A stretch of DNA of 64,000 nucleotides from Shinisaurus crocodilurus (taxonomy: Eukaryota; Chordata; Lepidosauria; Squamata; Shinisauridae), in contig CM037879.1 in assembly GCA_021292165.1 (NCBI GenBank), forward strand, positions 163,486,886 to 163,550,885. The letters run 5' to 3'. Shown one piece after another: positions 41,890 through 46,389 of the stretch. The position numbers and the translations under genes were made by a program. Under the pieces are notes generated by a model. The model was not told where the DNA came from. It searched no databases and was given only the letters and a program-made list of their open reading frames with translations. How positions within the stretch are numbered: the stretch's first letter is position 1; every line of letters begins with the position of its first letter.

Positions 41890-43120
41890 TTATATATAAG
41901 TGTGTGTGTGTGTGTGTGTGTAATAAACTTTAATATTCTGTGTCCCTCTTTATCAAACAGTGAGTAACCACGTCAACCCCATTCTTGGGCAATCATTGCA
42001 AAACACAATCCTACGCAGGAAGGAAAGGCCTAAAGCACAAGACTGAGACTGCAATCTTAAGCACACTTACTAGACATTAAGACCCACTGAATGCAGTGCT
42101 ATCCTATGCGCAACTACCTGGAAGTAACCCCCTATTGAACAGAGTAAGACTTAGCCTCCAAGTAAACATAAATCGGGCTGCACTGTAAACGTATGAGACT
42201 GTGATTTAAGAATCTCTGTGTTATATTATCATTCGTATATTATATAATCTTGAGGAAGTTGCACACTTGTCGTGTCTATTTTTGTCCATATTTATGAGAG
42301 TATACTATTGATTTTTTTTATTAGTTTTATGTGAGATTTAATAGCTGAGTTTTTCAAATCTCAGTTTTTGAAGTTCATGTAGTGACAGATCAAAACATTA
42401 TTCTGAACTTAAATGTCAGAAAGTGCTGAAGACTTGGACTGTTTAATCCCTGGCATATTTTTTAAAATGTTTTTCTCGTGTGTTTTTGGTCTCAGATGAT
42501 GCATCAAATTAATAAACCTGTCTTTCCTTCTAAAAAAGAAAACACTTTATTTTATACCAGATATATTGTGTAAGAAAAACAAATAAAAACAGAGTGTTCT
42601 CACAGAATGTTGTTCTCTGTTTCAATATGGGAGTTATTGTTTTAGGATCAGACTACCAAGAAGAAGAAAAAACCTTGTTTTAGTGCCGCAATTCTATAGC
42701 AACTTACTTGGGAGTAAGTGCTATTGAACTCCATGGGACTTCTGAGTTGATCTGTAAAGGATTGAGCTGTTCATCTCAACGTGTCACGTATTGGTACAGA
42801 ACCAAACTGATTTGTAATTTGGCTGTGCCAAATACTTACCAGTATGAGTAACATCCAAGGATTTACGTTTCTCAAAGAATCGTTCGGCTGTATATTATAC
42901 TGATCTGTACATCCTTTTTAAAAAGCTATAAGCATATTTATTTGGCTATCTGTCTCATGTTGGTTTCAACCATTTGGGAGTATGCTTTTATTCTGTGCCA
43001 AAATATTTCCCATCTCTCTCACTAGAAAAGAAATACTTACCTCTGGAGAGCAGAGACATACTTCTGTTGACTGAAGACAGATACTATACAGATTAAAAGG
43101 AACAACTTCATAGCAGCCAT
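1632..43120 (-). CDS. CPB2: Carboxypeptidase B2 (TAFI) gene, 11 coding exons
   Basis: Secreted liver zymogen of the M14 metallocarboxypeptidase family. Once activated by thrombin-thrombomodulin or plasmin it removes C-terminal Lys/Arg from fibrin and slows clot lysis. Coding exons on the minus strand: 43041-43120, 33484-33559, 29928-30052, 29719-29827, 27695-27796, 25551-25655, 22646-22762, 6654-6744, 4652-4854, 1935-2019, 1632-1816. They total 1278 nt (425 codons plus stop), and every junction has GT/AG and matching phase. Human CPB2 is 423 aa. Visible landmarks (numbered from the first Met): signal peptide about 1-25; sequons NLT, NVS and NDT in the propeptide; activation Arg116 before [10 protein letters not shown]; zinc ligands His183 and Glu186 (HAREW) and His313 (MHSYSQ); substrate-binding LNRNF; GGSDDW pocket for basic side chains; catalytic Glu387 (TFEL). 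CPB1 was considered, but [12 protein letters not shown], the ENSDT-like NDT and the [12 protein letters not shown] stretch are CPB2-like. No disabling change was seen. Confidence 0.95.
1935..2019 (-). CDS. CPB2: CPB2 exon 10
   Basis: 85 nt, acceptor tttcag and donor gtaagt, ends in phase 1. Encodes [19 protein letters not shown] followed by LAGSGAQTI, equivalent to the helix and loop before the YLAPGG segment. The intron to exon 11 is only 118 bp. Confidence 0.9.
2279..2761 (+). mobile_element. Non-autonomous hAT transposon (OC1/OposCharlie-like ends)
   Basis: Ends caggggtcttcaaactaagg and (reverse complement) caggggtcctcaaacttttt are imperfect terminal inverted repeats, flanked by a perfect 8-bp duplication acctagat at 2271-2278 and 2762-2769. 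An 8-bp duplication is the hAT signature. The ends and the 'gggccagttcattgtccctc' stretch resemble OposCharlie-type hATs; that family name comes from memory. No transposase. A perfect A-run/T-run hairpin centred on cccggg lies at 2621-2666. Confidence 0.85.
2470..2585 (+). repeat. LINE-type 3' tail nested in the hAT element
   Basis: ctgtaaaccgcccagagagc ... ggtggtataaaaatgaaata followed by aataaa repeats is the common squamate L2/SINE-type 3' end. It interrupts the hAT element at 2279-2761, so it inserted later. Confidence 0.6.
3314..3449. mobile_element. hAT palindromic MITE, family A copy 1
   Basis: 136-bp near-palindrome with arms ggctctgcaaccttgggtcc and its complement. Flanked by a perfect 8-bp duplication atctagat (3306-3313, 3450-3457). 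In CPB2 intron 9. Confidence 0.9.
3621..3695. mobile_element. hAT MITE, family A copy 2, internally deleted
   Basis: 75 bp. The left arm is reduced to cagtgttc; the right arm is complete (ggacccaaggttggagaaca). Perfect 8-bp duplication atgtaggc at 3613-3620 and 3696-3703, so the deletion was in the element, either before or after insertion. Confidence 0.88.
4652..4854 (-). CDS. CPB2: CPB2 exon 9: third zinc ligand
   Basis: 203 nt, acceptor ataaag and donor gtaaga. Encodes the Cys-rich [18 protein letters not shown] stretch and [20 protein letters not shown]. The His of MHSYSQ is the third zinc ligand. Ends SKDHDEL. Confidence 0.95.
5403..5512. mobile_element. hAT-like palindromic MITE, family B
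   Basis: gtggccctccagatgttttg ... tgggagttgtaaaccaaaac. Same central design as family A but with gtggccctccagatg arms. The right end has decayed, and no clear duplication was found. Confidence 0.6.
6392..6495. repeat. Palindromic repeat, family C
   Basis: gcaatcccgtgcatgtttag ... ctacacatgcatagattgc encloses the same 'caactcccagcat' core as the hAT palindromes. A related, better kept copy is at 63654-63786. Confidence 0.6.
6654..6744 (-). CDS. CPB2: CPB2 exon 8: substrate-binding LNRNF
   Basis: 91 nt, acceptor ctacag and donor gtaaga, ends in phase 1. Encodes [20 protein letters not shown] followed by [10 protein letters not shown]. The Arg pair of LNRNF and the upstream RKSRS anchor the substrate carboxylate in M14 enzymes. 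It lies beyond the transposon-rich 15.9-kb intron 7. Confidence 0.94.
7524..8965 (+). repeat. 5' LTR of the ERV-like element
   Basis: 1442 bp, TG...CA. Contains a CA microsatellite (about 8056-8092), a polyadenylation signal in ccagaataaaccttgtcc near 8729-8746, and a roughly 75-bp tandem duplication at its start (tgtgggagaaacagcaac repeated at 7524 and about 7598). Confidence 0.88.
8966..8988 (+). promoter_or_regulatory. Primer binding site for tRNA-Leu (UAG/AAG)
   Basis: 23 nt starting tggtggcagcggtggg, immediately after the LTR CA. It is the exact complement of CCA plus the acceptor and T-arm of vertebrate tRNA-Leu of the GGTAGCG...CGCTGCCA type (established tRNA sequence, recalled). Confidence 0.85.
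10799..12239 (+). repeat. 3' LTR of the ERV-like element
   Basis: 1441 bp, near-identical to the 5' LTR. The CA microsatellite differs in length and purity, and there are a few point changes and a shorter G run. It is preceded (10757-10798) by a diverged copy of the unit duplicated inside the LTR. Confidence 0.88.
12569..13053 (-). mobile_element. 5'-truncated LINE, C-terminal end only
   Basis: Same family as the long LINE at 49295-52159. The reading frame at 12707-13053 encodes the last ~115 residues including the C2H2-type [20 protein letters not shown] motif. Flanked by an 8-bp duplication ttcccaat (12561-12568, 13054-13061). The 3' tail carries a short tgac repeat where the long copy has a tga repeat. 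Confidence 0.9.
13062..14010. other. CPB2 intron 7 sequence, little recognised
   Basis: A partial low-copy repeat around 13110-13170 (ctgtctgaggcaaaggacaa) and its weak partner near 13360-13400 suggest a decayed DNA element. Nothing else recognised. Confidence 0.4.
14015..14225 (-). repeat. tRNA-headed SINE, squamate type
   Basis: On the minus strand it reads from a degraded tRNA-like head (tgaacctgggtcttcc region, B-box-like) through 'ctgggtggctttgggcaagc' and 'caggttgttgtgagg'-like sequence to an A/T-rich tail. Related to the better copies at 25180 and 62000. Confidence 0.65.
14637..15770 (-). mobile_element. CR1 LINE 3' end, interrupted by a second CR1
   Basis: Minus-strand CR1 3' end (begins at the tail atcatagaatagtagagttg) occupies 14637-15028 and resumes at 15703-15770. 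The break falls inside the sequence encoding [13 protein letters not shown], with agtct repeated on both sides. It is truncated at about 15770. Confidence 0.88.
15029..15702 (+). mobile_element. CR1 LINE 3' end inserted into an opposite CR1
   Basis: Plus-strand fragment. An open frame at 15274-15621 encodes the C-terminal CR1 ORF2 segment ([20 protein letters not shown] ... [20 protein letters not shown]), followed by the CR1 tail ccttccaactctacttttct and two attcta(tga) units. 5'-truncated, with no reverse transcriptase core. Confidence 0.9.
15771..16215. other. CPB2 intron 7 sequence, nothing recognised
   Basis: C/T-rich unassigned sequence between the CR1 pair and the copia element. Confidence 0.4.
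16221..16745 (+). repeat. 5' LTR of the copia element
   Basis: Carries a likely AATAAA in agtaataaaacaattag (near 16566-16573) and T-rich tracts. Starts tgttggattatgaatcaagc and ends aaatgccaaca. Confidence 0.93.
16747..16762 (+). promoter_or_regulatory. Primer binding site for the anticodon half of initiator tRNA-Met
   Basis: tgggttatgggcccag, one base after the LTR. It is the exact complement of the anticodon stem-loop of vertebrate initiator tRNA-Met (CTGGGCCCATAACCCA) and not of its 3' end. Drosophila copia is known to prime from a cleaved half of the same tRNA. Confidence 0.8.
17096..19954 (+). pseudogene. copia gag-pol, 5' part up to the frameshift
   Basis: Start chosen at the ATG at 17096 in a strong context (gccatgg); the frame is open further 5' from 16913 without an ATG. 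Residues counted from it: gag 1-220; zinc knuckle [14 protein letters not shown] about 230; aspartic protease site NSGAS at about 289, where the family has DSGA/T; integrase zinc region (FHRRMGHAS ... CTVCSQ) about 425-465; integrase core Asp (HADLCGPF), Asp (RTDRGGEF), Glu ([11 protein letters not shown]); and the first half of the reverse transcriptase ([17 protein letters not shown]). It ends at a TAG after [16 protein letters not shown], where the reading continues in another frame. Confidence 0.92.
19935..20994 (+). pseudogene. copia pol, 3' part after the frameshift (RT end and RNase H)
   Basis: Continues in the +1-shifted frame with [18 protein letters not shown], the catalytic [10 protein letters not shown], then the RNase H block ([54 protein letters not shown]) and a natural stop at 20992-20994. 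The frame changes between about 19930 and 19955, just after a short A run. A sequencing or assembly indel cannot be excluded. Confidence 0.92.
21006..21016 (+). promoter_or_regulatory. Polypurine tract of the copia element
   Basis: aagaggaggag directly before the 3' LTR, the expected plus-strand primer. Confidence 0.85.
21017..21543 (+). repeat. 3' LTR of the copia element
   Basis: 527 bp, near-identical to the 5' LTR. The main difference is gcttcttcgctgttgcttgc here in place of a CTT/T-rich stretch in the 5' LTR. Confidence 0.93.
21785..22488 (+). repeat. Direct repeat pair of about 100 bp, 600 bp apart
   Basis: 21785-21885 and 22388-22488 share aggtcccttaga, gtgtatctctgagtgtgtgt and cacttgttaacacatgccta with roughly 90% identity by eye. 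The sequence between has no ORF. This could be a segmental duplication or the ends of an unrecognised element. A TG microsatellite lies at about 21706-21734. Confidence 0.6.
22646..22762 (-). CDS. CPB2: CPB2 exon 7
   Basis: 117 nt (39 codons), acceptor gtgtag and donor gtaagt. Ends [20 protein letters not shown], a strongly CPB2/CPB-like strand. It is two codons longer than I expect for human. The extra residues fall in the variable loop before LDFYV. Confidence 0.93.
23363..23483. mobile_element. hAT palindromic MITE, family A copy 3
   Basis: 121 bp, cagtgttctccaaccttggg ... complement. Perfect 8-bp duplication ctttattc at 23355-23362 and 23484-23491. In CPB2 intron 6. Confidence 0.92.
24072..24206. 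mobile_element. hAT-like palindromic MITE, family B
   Basis: caggggtaggcaaccttgtg paired with gggttgcctgctccgg. Arms are diverged; no clean duplication. Confidence 0.65.
24497..24558. repeat. Two adjacent perfect hairpins
   Basis: aaccagctgta/tacagctggtt (24497-24525, 11-bp stem, 7-nt loop) is followed two bases later by atcccaagtagcca/tggctacttgggat (24528-24558, 14-bp stem, 3-nt loop). In CPB2 intron 6. Confidence 0.8.
24843..24978. mobile_element. hAT-like palindromic MITE, family B, with target duplication
   Basis: cggaggtgggcaagttgtgg ... ccagttgcccagccttg. Flanks gtttaaac and gttcaaac agree at 7 of 8 positions, giving hAT-type 8-bp duplications. It inserted into a truncated copy of the tRNA(Ala)-like SINE (remnant 24780-24842). 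Confidence 0.85.
25180..25420 (-). repeat. tRNA-headed SINE, squamate type, full length
   Basis: On minus: gccagtgtggcgtagtggtg (A-box-like) and gggttctagtcccc (B-box-like), body ctcactgggtgactttgggc, and tail ggcggggtataaatataata with ataaa repeats. About 130 bp from CPB2 exon 6. Confidence 0.85.
25424..25512. repeat. TA microsatellite
   Basis: Almost uninterrupted TA dinucleotides with a short ggtatatacaagcata interruption, adjoining the SINE and 40 bp from exon 6. Confidence 0.9.
25551..25655 (-). CDS. CPB2: CPB2 exon 6: zinc-binding HxxE motif
   Basis: 105 nt, phase 0, acceptor attag and donor gtaagt. Encodes LSNRQRTQK, then [19 protein letters not shown], then CLWFIGH. His and Glu of HAREW are two of the three zinc ligands. 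The acceptor at attag was chosen over two nearer AGs because it alone gives phase 0 and the same length as the human exon. Confidence 0.94.
26950..27137 (+). repeat. tRNA(Ala)-like SINE
   Basis: Head gggaccacagctcagtgtga with tagagcacctgcttcgcatg resembles a tRNA-Ala D-arm and anticodon arm. Body gatggaccaatggtctgact; end cagcttcctatgttcc. A truncated relative is at 24780-24842. Confidence 0.8.
27466..27603. mobile_element. hAT-like palindromic MITE near CPB2 exon 5
   Basis: cagccttttccaacctggtg paired with ccaggttggagaagctg. Ends about 90 bp from exon 5 within intron 5. No clear duplication. Confidence 0.65.
27695..27796 (-). CDS. CPB2: CPB2 exon 5: start of the catalytic domain
   Basis: 102 nt, phase 0 at both ends, acceptor ttcag and donor gtacag. 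Begins [17 protein letters not shown] and ends EKRPLYILK, the first helix and strand of the M14 catalytic fold. Confidence 0.93.
28501..29331 (+). mobile_element. Solo LTR with C-run target duplication
   Basis: 831 bp starting TGTGGCAAAG and ending GTCCGCTACA, with ctgattggtttaag (CCAAT-like) and a polyadenylation signal in gaacaataaatcaatc (near 29037-29052). Flanked by ccccc on both sides (28496-28500, 29332-29336), consistent with a 5-bp duplication, though a C run is weak evidence. No internal region. In CPB2 intron 4. Confidence 0.72.
29719..29827 (-). CDS. CPB2: CPB2 exon 4: activation site
   Basis: 109 nt. Contains NDTGIPR followed by [13 protein letters not shown]. Cleavage after this Arg releases the active enzyme in the family. 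The donor was placed at gtaagac after codon GTA, because that keeps phase 0 with exon 5; the residue at the junction is then Val where human has Glu. An alternative donor one codon earlier (gtagta) fits the consensus less well and would remove one residue. Confidence 0.92.
29928..30052 (-). CDS. CPB2: CPB2 exon 3: propeptide
   Basis: 125 nt from acceptor aatag to donor gtatga. Begins [15 protein letters not shown] and continues with [15 protein letters not shown], the M14 propeptide fold. NVS is a sequon. Ends in phase 2 (AA), joined to an A of exon 4 to give Lys. The following intron is only 100 bp. Confidence 0.93.
30130..30470 (+). repeat. Unclassified interspersed repeat, copy 1
   Basis: Shares cagaatt(g/a)agat, gagttctac and ctacataacct(c/t)taggt in the same order with 47200-47620. 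Family not recognised. Ends close to CPB2 exon 3. Confidence 0.6.
30579..30860. mobile_element. Mariner-type MITE with TA duplication
   Basis: 282 bp, ends cagtaataccttggattgca and its complement tgcaatccaaggtattactg, flanked by TA. Related copies are at 56530-56843 and 56846-57900. Confidence 0.88.
31013..31177 (+). repeat. 5S rRNA-headed SINE, second copy
   Basis: Same structure as the copy at 440: 5S box region, 'tctctaattccctgcattga' linker and CR1-like tail ending tataatctatgaatg. Lies in CPB2 intron 2. Confidence 0.85.
31434..32336 (+). mobile_element. Solo LTR related to the tRNA-Leu-primed element
   Basis: 903 bp, TGTGAAGG...CCTCCACA, diverged homologue of the LTR at 7524-8965 from about its position 8014 onward (CA repeat, ctgcctggccaggtgaagtt, gaataaacc polyadenylation region, cttcctccaca end). 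Perfect 5-bp duplication cttat at 31429-31433 and 32337-32341. It lacks the first ~490 bp of the longer LTR. Confidence 0.88.
33102..33236. mobile_element. hAT palindromic MITE, family A copy 4
   Basis: 135 bp, almost perfect palindrome. Flanks atctagac and gtctagac agree at 7 of 8 positions. Ends about 250 bp from CPB2 exon 2. Confidence 0.9.
33484..33559 (-). CDS. CPB2: CPB2 exon 2: start of the activation peptide
   Basis: 76 nt, bounded by acceptor cccag and donor gtaac. The first base completes an AGT Ser codon with exon 1. It encodes [19 protein letters not shown] followed by LTATFE. The NLT sequon matches a glycosylation site known in the human propeptide. It is too short for ORF callers and was found by reading the minus strand in intron 1. 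Confidence 0.9.
35057..36127 (-). mobile_element. Solo LTR, minus strand, with internal minisatellite
   Basis: 1071 bp. Read on minus it starts TGTGGAGAAAGCC and ends GGTCTTTCA. It has a TATA-like ggtataaaacacc (about 35689-35701) and then AATAAA in gtaaataaacttgtt, the usual LTR promoter and polyadenylation order. Both flanks carry the same 16 bases tattatattatattag (35041-35056, 36128-36143), longer than normal LTR duplications. In CPB2 intron 1, sense orientation. Confidence 0.75.
35376..35565. repeat. Minisatellite inside the solo LTR
   Basis: Two tandem units of about 40 bp (gctagctgggttcccggcgg aggtccggtctacccaagc) followed by about two units of 47 bp (gatttcagcttggtttcccg ggggtccggtcaacccaagc). 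The two unit types share the ccggt(c/t)(a/t)acccaagcgg core. Confidence 0.88.
36144..38300. other. CPB2 intron 1 sequence without a recognised gene
   Basis: AT microsatellites near 36170-36275, a G run near 36336-36348 and several C runs. No exon-like open stretch with splice sites and no family match. Confidence 0.4.
38307..38680. repeat. Series of four hairpins
   Basis: ggggcaatgtcc/ggacattgcccc (38307-38371, with a nested ggtacctgct/agcaggtacc); ctttgctttctctt/aagagaaagcaaag (38401-38453); an aaaaggggg/ccccttt stem near 38477-38506; gttttgaca/tgtcaaaac (38653-38680). Probably a decayed fold-back element; no duplication resolved. Confidence 0.6.
38749..38916 (+). repeat. 5S rRNA-headed SINE, third copy
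   Basis: Same structure; gcctgtggctcatgctagct head and tatgatctatgaaatc end. Lies in CPB2 intron 1. Confidence 0.85.
39266..39497 (-). repeat. tRNA-headed SINE, squamate type
   Basis: Same body and tail as 25180-25420 (tatttataccccaccttttt, gggactagaacccggatgtc). The head end is trimmed at 39497. Confidence 0.85.
40359..41858 (+). mobile_element. Tc1-like DNA transposon, defective
   Basis: 1.5 kb between TA duplications (40357-40358, 41859-41860). Outer ends cagtgcctcgcagaagtatt and (complement) cagtgccgtacagaagtatt. An inner repeat aaactggcacttgttggttg occurs at about 40532-40551 and inverted at about 41790-41813, so the element belongs to the IR/DR type. The outer-to-inner distance is about 170 bp on the left and only about 45 bp on the right. 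In CPB2 intron 1. Confidence 0.93.
40746..41810 (+). pseudogene. Tc1-like transposase, broken
   Basis: A DDE transposase of about 340 residues in the family. Seen here in order: paired-type DNA-binding region ([30 protein letters not shown]), [17 protein letters not shown], first Asp in [13 protein letters not shown], second Asp in [12 protein letters not shown], Glu in [15 protein letters not shown]. Breaks: stop at the 9th codon, frameshift near 40810, frameshift near 41160 (RHVWET then stop versus continuing GDIANMWGK), a TAG at 41467-41469 and a further shift near 41530. It cannot make a working enzyme. Confidence 0.9.
41861..41922. repeat. TG/TA microsatellite abutting the Tc1 end
   Basis: tatatgtgtg repeats begin at the TA target duplication itself, with a short tttatatataag interruption. 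Confidence 0.88.
41930..43040. other. CPB2 intron 1, region next to exon 1
   Basis: AT-rich. Contains weak copies of a common squamate repeat (gaagtaag(t/c)cc ... ttgaact/aatgggact) near 42060-42180 and 42685-42765. Nothing else recognised. Confidence 0.4.
43041..43120 (-). CDS. CPB2: CPB2 exon 1: signal peptide
   Basis: Encodes [19 protein letters not shown] and seven further residues, then the donor AG|gtaagt. There is a short charged start, a hydrophobic core [11 protein letters not shown] and a likely signal peptidase site near the end of the exon. Two in-frame ATGs exist, at 43120 and 43111. The second aligns with the human MKL start and has a purine at -3; the first has G at +4. Either could be used, giving 425 or 422 residues. 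The exon ends in phase 2. Confidence 0.9.
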
Positions 43121-43195
43121 TTGCAATGGAACCAAATGAGACAGTGAAGGTTCAACCTACATTGTTGATTTTCTAAAGCCTCTGTTGAAAGAGTG

Positions 43196-43208
43196 GTTAA
43201 AATTTAAT
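43196..43208 (-). promoter_or_regulatory. HNF1-like site in the CPB2 promoter region
   Basis: attaaattttaac on the minus strand matches the palindromic HNF1 consensus GTTAATNATTAAC at 10 of 12 informative bases. It sits about 80 bp upstream of the start codon. HNF1 drives many liver secretory genes, so the position is plausible, but binding is inferred only. No TATA box was seen at a conventional distance. Confidence 0.4.
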
Positions 43209-43669
43209 ATTCTCTCCGTAACCCCCACCCGCCTTCCCTGTGAAGCATACATCCACATACAGGTTTGAGCAATTCCCATGGGGAACACAAAATTCCTCTC
43301 TGACACCTCTCGACCTGCTACATATATGTTATACCTTGGCCACGAAGCAAAGTAACCTCTCCTCTTACTTATCTAAAATATTTATGTGTCACCTTTCTCC
43401 TTGAGATCAAGTCTCCAAGTCAGCTAACAGTACCGTAAGTGTAAATGCTTTATTTATTTATTTATTTGATTTGTGCCCCACCTTTCTACTAAAAATTGGT
43501 ACTCAAGGCAGTTTATAGAGACCATTAAAACTGGCTAAAACAATAGAATACATTAAAATATTTTTAAAAGTCAATTACAGAATAAAAACAGCACCCAACT
43601 CAACAGGCCCACTACAGGCCAAAGGCCTTCTTGAATAAAACAGTCTTTGCCTGCCAGCGGAAGTTAATC

Positions 43670-43945
43670 CGTTGCAGCAAAGCAAGAAAGAGTCTTGTGA
43701 CTCCTTAAAGACTACAACAATTTTGCTGCAACAAATTAAGACATAGTAATAGATTCTTTTTTGAAAGGCAAAAACGAGAAAGAGGATTGTGGCCCCTCAA
43801 CGTCTAGCAAATTTATTGTGGCATCTGATGAAGTGGACCCTAGTTCAAAAAAGCTTGTGCCATTTCTTAGTCTTTAAGGGGCCACAAGACTCTTTCTTGG
43901 TTTTGCTGCAACAGACCAACACAGCAACCTCTCTGGAAATGTTTT
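43670..43945. repeat. Unclassified repeat with terminal 'tgctgcaaca' motifs
   Basis: gcaagaaagagtcttgtgac near the left and its complement ccacaagactctttcttggt near the right, with 'gtggcatctgatgaagtgga' inside. Probably a known reptile interspersed repeat; class uncertain. Confidence 0.5.
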
Positions 43946-43968
43946 AAAGGCAGTGACATGAAGACTTA

Positions 43969-44413
43969 GGGCCGGTTCACACGACACGGGAACCGCGGGG
44001 GAGCACTGCTCCCCCGCGGTTCCCGTGTTGTGTGCACGCTGACTGGAGGTGCCCCCGCGGGACAGCCGCGGGCGGGACCCACGGAAAGTGACCACGGTCG
44101 GTAGCGGGGTAAGCCCCTACCGCACGCGGTCACCGTGCCGTCGGAACAGCGGGCGGCCGTCCCGCGGGGTCCCCACAGAGACGGCAGCCCAGAGCGGCCG
44201 GAGCCGCCGCCGCTCCAGCCTGCAGGGACAAACAGCCGCTCCGGGCATCCCGGGGCCCCACCCCCTAGCGCCGGGAGGCCTGCACTGCGGTGCGGGGACT
44301 ACGGGGTCTGCCCACGCGGGCGGGGCACCAGTTGTGTGCGGCGCCCCTCCGGACCCCGCGGACGGCCCAGCGGTTCCTCCCCCGCCGGCAACCTGGGTCG
44401 TGTGAACCGGCCC
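43969..44413. mobile_element. PIF/Harbinger-type MITE, very GC-rich
   Basis: 445 bp, terminal inverted repeats gggccggttcacacgac / gtcgtgtgaaccggccc (17 bp, perfect) flanked by TTA on both sides (43966-43968, 44414-44416), the PIF/Harbinger target. GC-rich and CpG-dense, with internal inverted arms (accgcgggggagca/tgctcccccgcggt). No transposase. About 850 bp upstream of CPB2 exon 1. Confidence 0.9.
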
Positions 44414-44933
44414 TTAGAGAGAATACCAGTGCTGAGACAGGAGCTGAGAACACGTTGGAAGTGGGAACAAGACTAACTGTGTCATCTTATACATATCTAG
44501 TACTCAGAAATGAGTCCCATTGAGTTAAATGGGACTTATTTCCAGGGAAGTGTGTAGAGGGAGGCAACATAAGGCACCTGGAGGAGAAAGGGATAATTTG
44601 ATTAAGTGGCACAGGAAAAGCCATGGCCAGGGCAGACAAATATCTGTGTGAGAGTAAAGTAAAGACACATGACCTTTCTGGGGAATCTATTTATTTAAAG
44701 CCCTTTTAGCCCACTCTTTAGCCAAAACGGCTCCCAGAGTGCCTTATTATCAATATAACAATACAATCCCTGTCTGCAGTTTTACAGTCTAAAAGACATG
44801 ACACAAAAGGAAAATGGAATGGGGAGGGAAGAGGGGGGGGGGGAAACTAAGTCAGGAACCAATTCTTAAAGTTAAATAGTGGTTCCTATAATGACCAGCT
44901 GGAATGGAAACAGTTCGGGGAGAGGAGGTGCCT

Positions 44934-45110
44934 GATGGAGCTGGACTTTCAGCAGAGCTGATGGAATGGCCCTGCTTCCCGTCTCCCTCTGCTGCAGCCT
45001 GACGGAATGGCTGCTGTGTGGAGACAGCTGAGAGGTTAGCCCAATGGAGCTGGTCTTTCAACAGCGCTGATGGAATGGCTCTGCTTCTGATTTCCCTCTA
45101 CTACATTCCT
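44934..45110. repeat. Duplicated ~68-bp unit
   Basis: atggagctgg(a/t)ctttcagcag ... ctccctctgctgcagcct at 44934-45001 and a diverged copy at 45043-45110, separated by about 41 bp. The adjoining 45110-45260 is purine-rich (gaggaggaggaggaggaaaa). Confidence 0.65.
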
Positions 45111-45111
45111 T

Positions 45112-46385
45112 CTGGCCCCAACAAAGCACAAAACTGAAGGAGGAGGAGGAGGAGGAAAAAACGGTGGTGCCAGTGAAAGCAAAGAAGGCTAAAGTAGTAG
45201 AAATCCAAAAAAAAAGAGAGGAAAAGCAAAGCTTATGAGAAAAAGAAAAGGGAGGGAGGGAAACAGAAAGCTCAAGAAGAGGCTGTTTGGACAGAAGAAG
45301 AACCATCATCGACATCATAGCAGTGGAGAGTACAGAAAATAAGAAAAAGGTAAAGAAGAACATTTTACAGATTGCCAGAAAATGATTAAAAGGAGGAAAT
45401 CACAGTCCCCTTGTATGGCTTGCATCACATTTGTGTTTCCTAGGACATTTGCTTCTGAAATAGAACGTACGTACCTATATCCCCTGGTTAGGCAAAGCTG
45501 AGGATTCTGCATACTTGCCTTGGGGCAGATGTTCTCCATCAATATTCAGTTCTTTAGTCTCTTCCTTATGCCCATGCCCTGACTGTAACATTCTTGAGAT
45601 GTTGCTTATACCTGAAAAGCAATACATTAATGTTTGTGTGAAATAAAGGAGATTAGAGAATGTATAGTGAAAGTAAGGCCCGGACTAGATATGACATGGG
45701 AAAGTGATGAGTAGGATCTCCCATGGGTTTTTTTTAAAGGGTTAACACTAACAGCAACCACATAGACTGAGGCAGGATAAACCTTTTCCTCCCACATCAT
45801 TTTCCTGATGGAAACTGCTCCCCTGAAGCTTGCTCTTTAGCACACAGGCCAAAACATGCAGTGCCACACGGGCAGAGTTGAAATGCTTGCCCCCTGCCCC
45901 CCACCCCACCCCACTCCTGCAAATCTTGGGCAAGTCACTATTTTGAACTCTAGTTCTATAAATGCAGGTCAAAGTCCATCTCGGCAGCAAATTAACTAGT
46001 GGTCTATTAATTATAACGGTTGCAATGAAATTAAGAATTAACTACTTTGCTAGACTTCAAAGAATGTTTGCTTCTGTGTTGTTGAGGAGCAAACATTTTC
46101 AGTTTGATAACTGGTGCCTGGAACACAAATACATTCCAGGCATGAATAATCAAAGTCTCTTCCAATGGTCTCCAGCCAAATGGGTTGGGTGGGCTGCAGC
46201 TCTAATTAAAAGCACACACACTGGCAAACCACACATTTGGCATAAATGAACAATGAGGAAGAATGCTACCTGGACATTTCCCCTTTTATATCATTGAAAC
46301 AATAAGAGCAATAGGCTTTTTAGGGAGTGGGGGGGGGGGAGAAATGAAAGCTAAAATTTGAGGCCAGACAATTAGCTGTTCAGTT
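45112..46385. other. Intergenic, no gene recognised
   Basis: An A/G-rich stretch 45120-45310 could encode a Lys/Glu-rich peptide in one frame but has stops and no recognisable family. It may be a processed-gene remnant. Confidence 0.35.
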
Positions 46386-46389
46386 ACTT

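Noticed and set aside
1632..43120. CPB1 or CPA6 instead of CPB2
   Set aside because: Propeptide sequons, NDT...[14 protein letters not shown] and FYVMP...DGYDY agree better with CPB2. The final call would need a tree.
44049..44476. Coding gene in the GC-rich 44-kb segment
   Set aside because: Explained by the PIF/Harbinger MITE with perfect ends and TTA duplication.
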